Origin: Limisphaerales bacterium
GTDB lineage: Bacteria; Verrucomicrobiota; Verrucomicrobiia; Limisphaerales; JAKEEH01
Direction: 5' to 3'
DNA length: 32,644 nt
Assembly (NCBI GenBank): GCA_022616725.1
Contig: JAKEEH010000400.1
Coordinates: forward strand, 1-32,644
The translations under genes were made by a program, and so were the position numbers. Within the stretch, counting starts at the first letter, position 1; every line of letters begins with the position of its first letter. The notes beneath the pieces are model-generated. The model was not told the origin of the DNA. It saw only the letters and a program-made list of their open reading frames with translations, and did no database searches. Shown here in pieces: positions 32,001-32,644 of the stretch.

Positions 32001-32126
32001 ATCGACGACGTAACTTTCCTCAGGCGCGAATGTCTTCAGGTCTGCTGGTTCAGCAGCATTAAGCCCCTGGCCCGTGATCAATATGCTTATTACGCTGAGT
32101 GACAAACGACGGATAACTGTTTTCAT
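29100..32126 (-). CDS. Secreted subtilisin-like S8 protease with inserted beta domain and C-terminal malectin domain
   Basis: ATG 32126 (1008 residues) is chosen because it starts a clean signal peptide (KTVIRRLSLSVISILITGQ) behind an AAGGAG ribosome-binding site. An N-terminal propeptide-like region spans about 40-215. The S8 catalytic domain has Asp264 (AILDDGV), His300 (DNDNHGTAVAG), the oxyanion Asn392 (CSSGN) and Ser645 (GGTSAAAP), so the triad is complete. About 180 residues between Asn392 and the Ser form an extra beta-rich domain. After it come a bacterial Ig-like domain (720-815, VDVTFSEPMG) and a malectin-type domain (817-1006, VNLGRTSNNGASF, FYTVRLHFAEIYW) that usually binds glucose-based glycans. 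It is probably an extracellular, glycan-anchored protease. Confidence 0.9.
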   Translation of the reverse strand: MKTVIRRLSLSVISILITGQGLNAAEPADLKTFAPEESYVVDGVPIVLKQKPGEVTVRLGPTRQPAVADTLTAPNGARFDKEREQAVTLPFYKMQSDGPVNEAASKEAITSLNQDPNVRFAYPVYVHPVSGVRHFLNDEFVVRLNAQLDPSQLHLFAGFDVEVIDTLSVGLGIYVLRFLQPKNFNPFTVCHALRQRPEVLWAEPNMAQEVQKDVLPNDPLFGNQWNLRNTQQTGGVLDADVYAEEAWNGSQGYGSRGIRIAILDDGVQTSHPDLNDNIIPGFDFWDNENDPNPHWDNDNHGTAVAGIAAAEVNNLTGVAGVAGKCRILPVRMLGATPVDMYRAIVYAADNADVINCSWHLDTPSSTVSSGFWYAWNYGRGGKGCPVLCSSGNKADGEDYLDGNSYKYLWGPWEEPLFDVLGQPQTCRVRFEYNKDGVGSATPNDCFWLADVTFPDGTRERLDSDTLPSNWFTVATPTQPPQPQLLWSGSIDPAHAHGTTPYAWRSGTIGHNQWSAIVTRPFNITSQQSTIMHRRWLESEGGDVALMRITDASGNPLSGVPPLNQLSGKPRNPKTAVNYPANLSYVLAVGASGDFDYRVSYSQYGPSLDFLAPSDGGYGAIATTDRTGSYGYLGWDDYRLDFGGTSAAAPLAAGIAALVLSKDGNLTRASVVSKLTQNCDKVGPVAYTGTPPLTRNDYYGHGRLNAQLALAATTADTTAPTFTLAQTINHRAVDVTFSEPMGEGAEDPTKYQITVGQGSLTLNPNKVLRIMPTVYRLVWNSGDIIASGTVTIKVLSGVKDVAGNLLPANVTRNTAGTKRIIAVNLGRTSNNGASFDDAIEYLPPFDNDNGFQGNEQSIAVQLSSSTKPAVYYNINAINRSGLTDPAPEKVYQSIRVRWDDYDPETSTEPISYGLEVPQPNGTFYTVRLHFAEIYWNNMIGYQVFDICVNNVLQYENFDIRAVAGAANRAYIYEVTIQAFASPVNIKLVPKMGIDGQYRAAINAIEIVKP

Positions 32127-32228
32127 AGGGATTATTGGCTCCTTGATCGTTAGTTTGTTGTTGCAACTGCTGACTTCATCCACTGAGGTCAAATCGAGAT
32201 TCCGTTCCGGCCTCATTTGTCGAGTGTT

Positions 32229-32644
32229 TCAATGCGCCACTGCGCGATAGAATTGGCTGGATTGAACCGGGCTTGGATCAGAGAGCGTGATCGGGTCACC
32301 ACCCAGAATGACATTTGTCCAGCTTTGCCAGCCAAGCAAATCCGAACTGCGCTGGATTTGAACTGGTAACCCCGATAATCCCTGGAGTGAAAGCTCCAGC
32401 GAGTTCATGGAGTGCCGCCATTGCGCCGACAGGGAAATTGCCGGGCCCGAGAGTGGCGCGAATGAATTCAAAATGACAAGACCTTCTATTCCACCGGCCA
32501 CCACGACCTTATCTCCGCTGACAATCGACTCATTCGCGGCAAAGAGCTTATTCGCTCCCGCGAGCCGAGGATTGGTAGGGTCGGAGACGTCGATCACCTG
32601 CACACCGAACCACACATCACTGATGTAAACGTAGTCGCCGGATA
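32229..32644 (-). CDS. LVIVD-repeat beta-propeller protein, 3' part only
   Basis: The frame is open to the window edge, so the start and most of the protein lie outside. The visible part begins GDYVYISDVWFGVQVIDVS, an LVIVD-type repeat with DPTNPRLAG, followed by another blade (SIVSGDKVVVAGGIEGLVIL). The protein ends in a C-terminal beta module (LPVQIQRSSDLLGWQSWTNV to SSQFYRAVAH) like that of the FG-GAP protein at 9.0-9.25 kb. Such proteins are exported beta-propellers of unknown ligand. It is on the same strand as the S8 protease, 102 bases upstream of it. Confidence 0.8.
   Translation of the reverse strand, partial: SGDYVYISDVWFGVQVIDVSDPTNPRLAGANKLFAANESIVSGDKVVVAGGIEGLVILNSFAPLSGPAISLSAQWRHSMNSLELSLQGLSGLPVQIQRSSDLLGWQSWTNVILGGDPITLSDPSPVQSSQFYRAVAH

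Overview
The window reads as a chromosomal segment of a Gram-negative bacterium, most likely a member of the Verrucomicrobiota close to Limisphaerales/Pedosphaera. This is an inference from gene content, not a database result. The supporting signs are a moderately GC-rich sequence, outer-membrane biogenesis genes (bamD-like, lptE-like), a LolA-like exported protein that directly follows lon, very large secreted FG-GAP/lamin-tail proteins, a redoxin-cytochrome c-copper monooxygenase-like fusion, a secreted DUF1080 protein and the recurrent C-terminal module ending in an aromatic-Arg motif. No rRNA, tRNA, insertion sequence, prophage or CRISPR array was recognised.

Left part (1-10.2 kb, mostly + strand): an exported Cys-rich protein, a small Cys-containing membrane protein, an Hsp20-lon proteostasis pair, the LolA-like gene overlapping lon by ATGA, an AbrB-type antitoxin/PIN toxin pair, a large FG-GAP beta-propeller/lamin-tail gene interrupted near 6.26 kb, and a signal-peptide-bearing RraA-like gene broken by a one-base shift.

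Middle part (10.3-18.8 kb, - strand): tail-specific protease Prc carrying five tandem 16-residue helical repeats, the tatA-tatC export operon with a long periplasmic loop in TatC, the redoxin-cytochrome c-copper fusion, a winged-helix protein, the overlapping bamD-lptE pair with an intrinsic terminator, and a four-helix copper-storage protein (Csp) with a single-base frameshift.

Right part (19.1-28.9 kb, + strand): a purple-acid-phosphatase-like secreted enzyme coupled to a TPR protein, an exported unknown protein followed by an O-antigen-ligase/TPR membrane protein whose ribosome-binding site and start codon lie in a long inverted repeat, then a run of envelope or glycan genes: CE1-type esterase, PIG-L deacetylase, HGSNAT-like transmembrane acetyltransferase and DUF1080 (3-keto-glycoside hydrolase type). 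The right end (- strand) holds a subtilisin with an inserted beta-rich domain and a C-terminal malectin domain, and the 3' part of an LVIVD beta-propeller gene that continues beyond the window.

Most genes serve the cell envelope: export (Tat), outer-membrane assembly, periplasmic proteolysis, glycan polymerisation and modification, and secreted hydrolases. Three genes carry what look like one-base indels, several at short homopolymers, so consensus error should be excluded before any of them is called a pseudogene.
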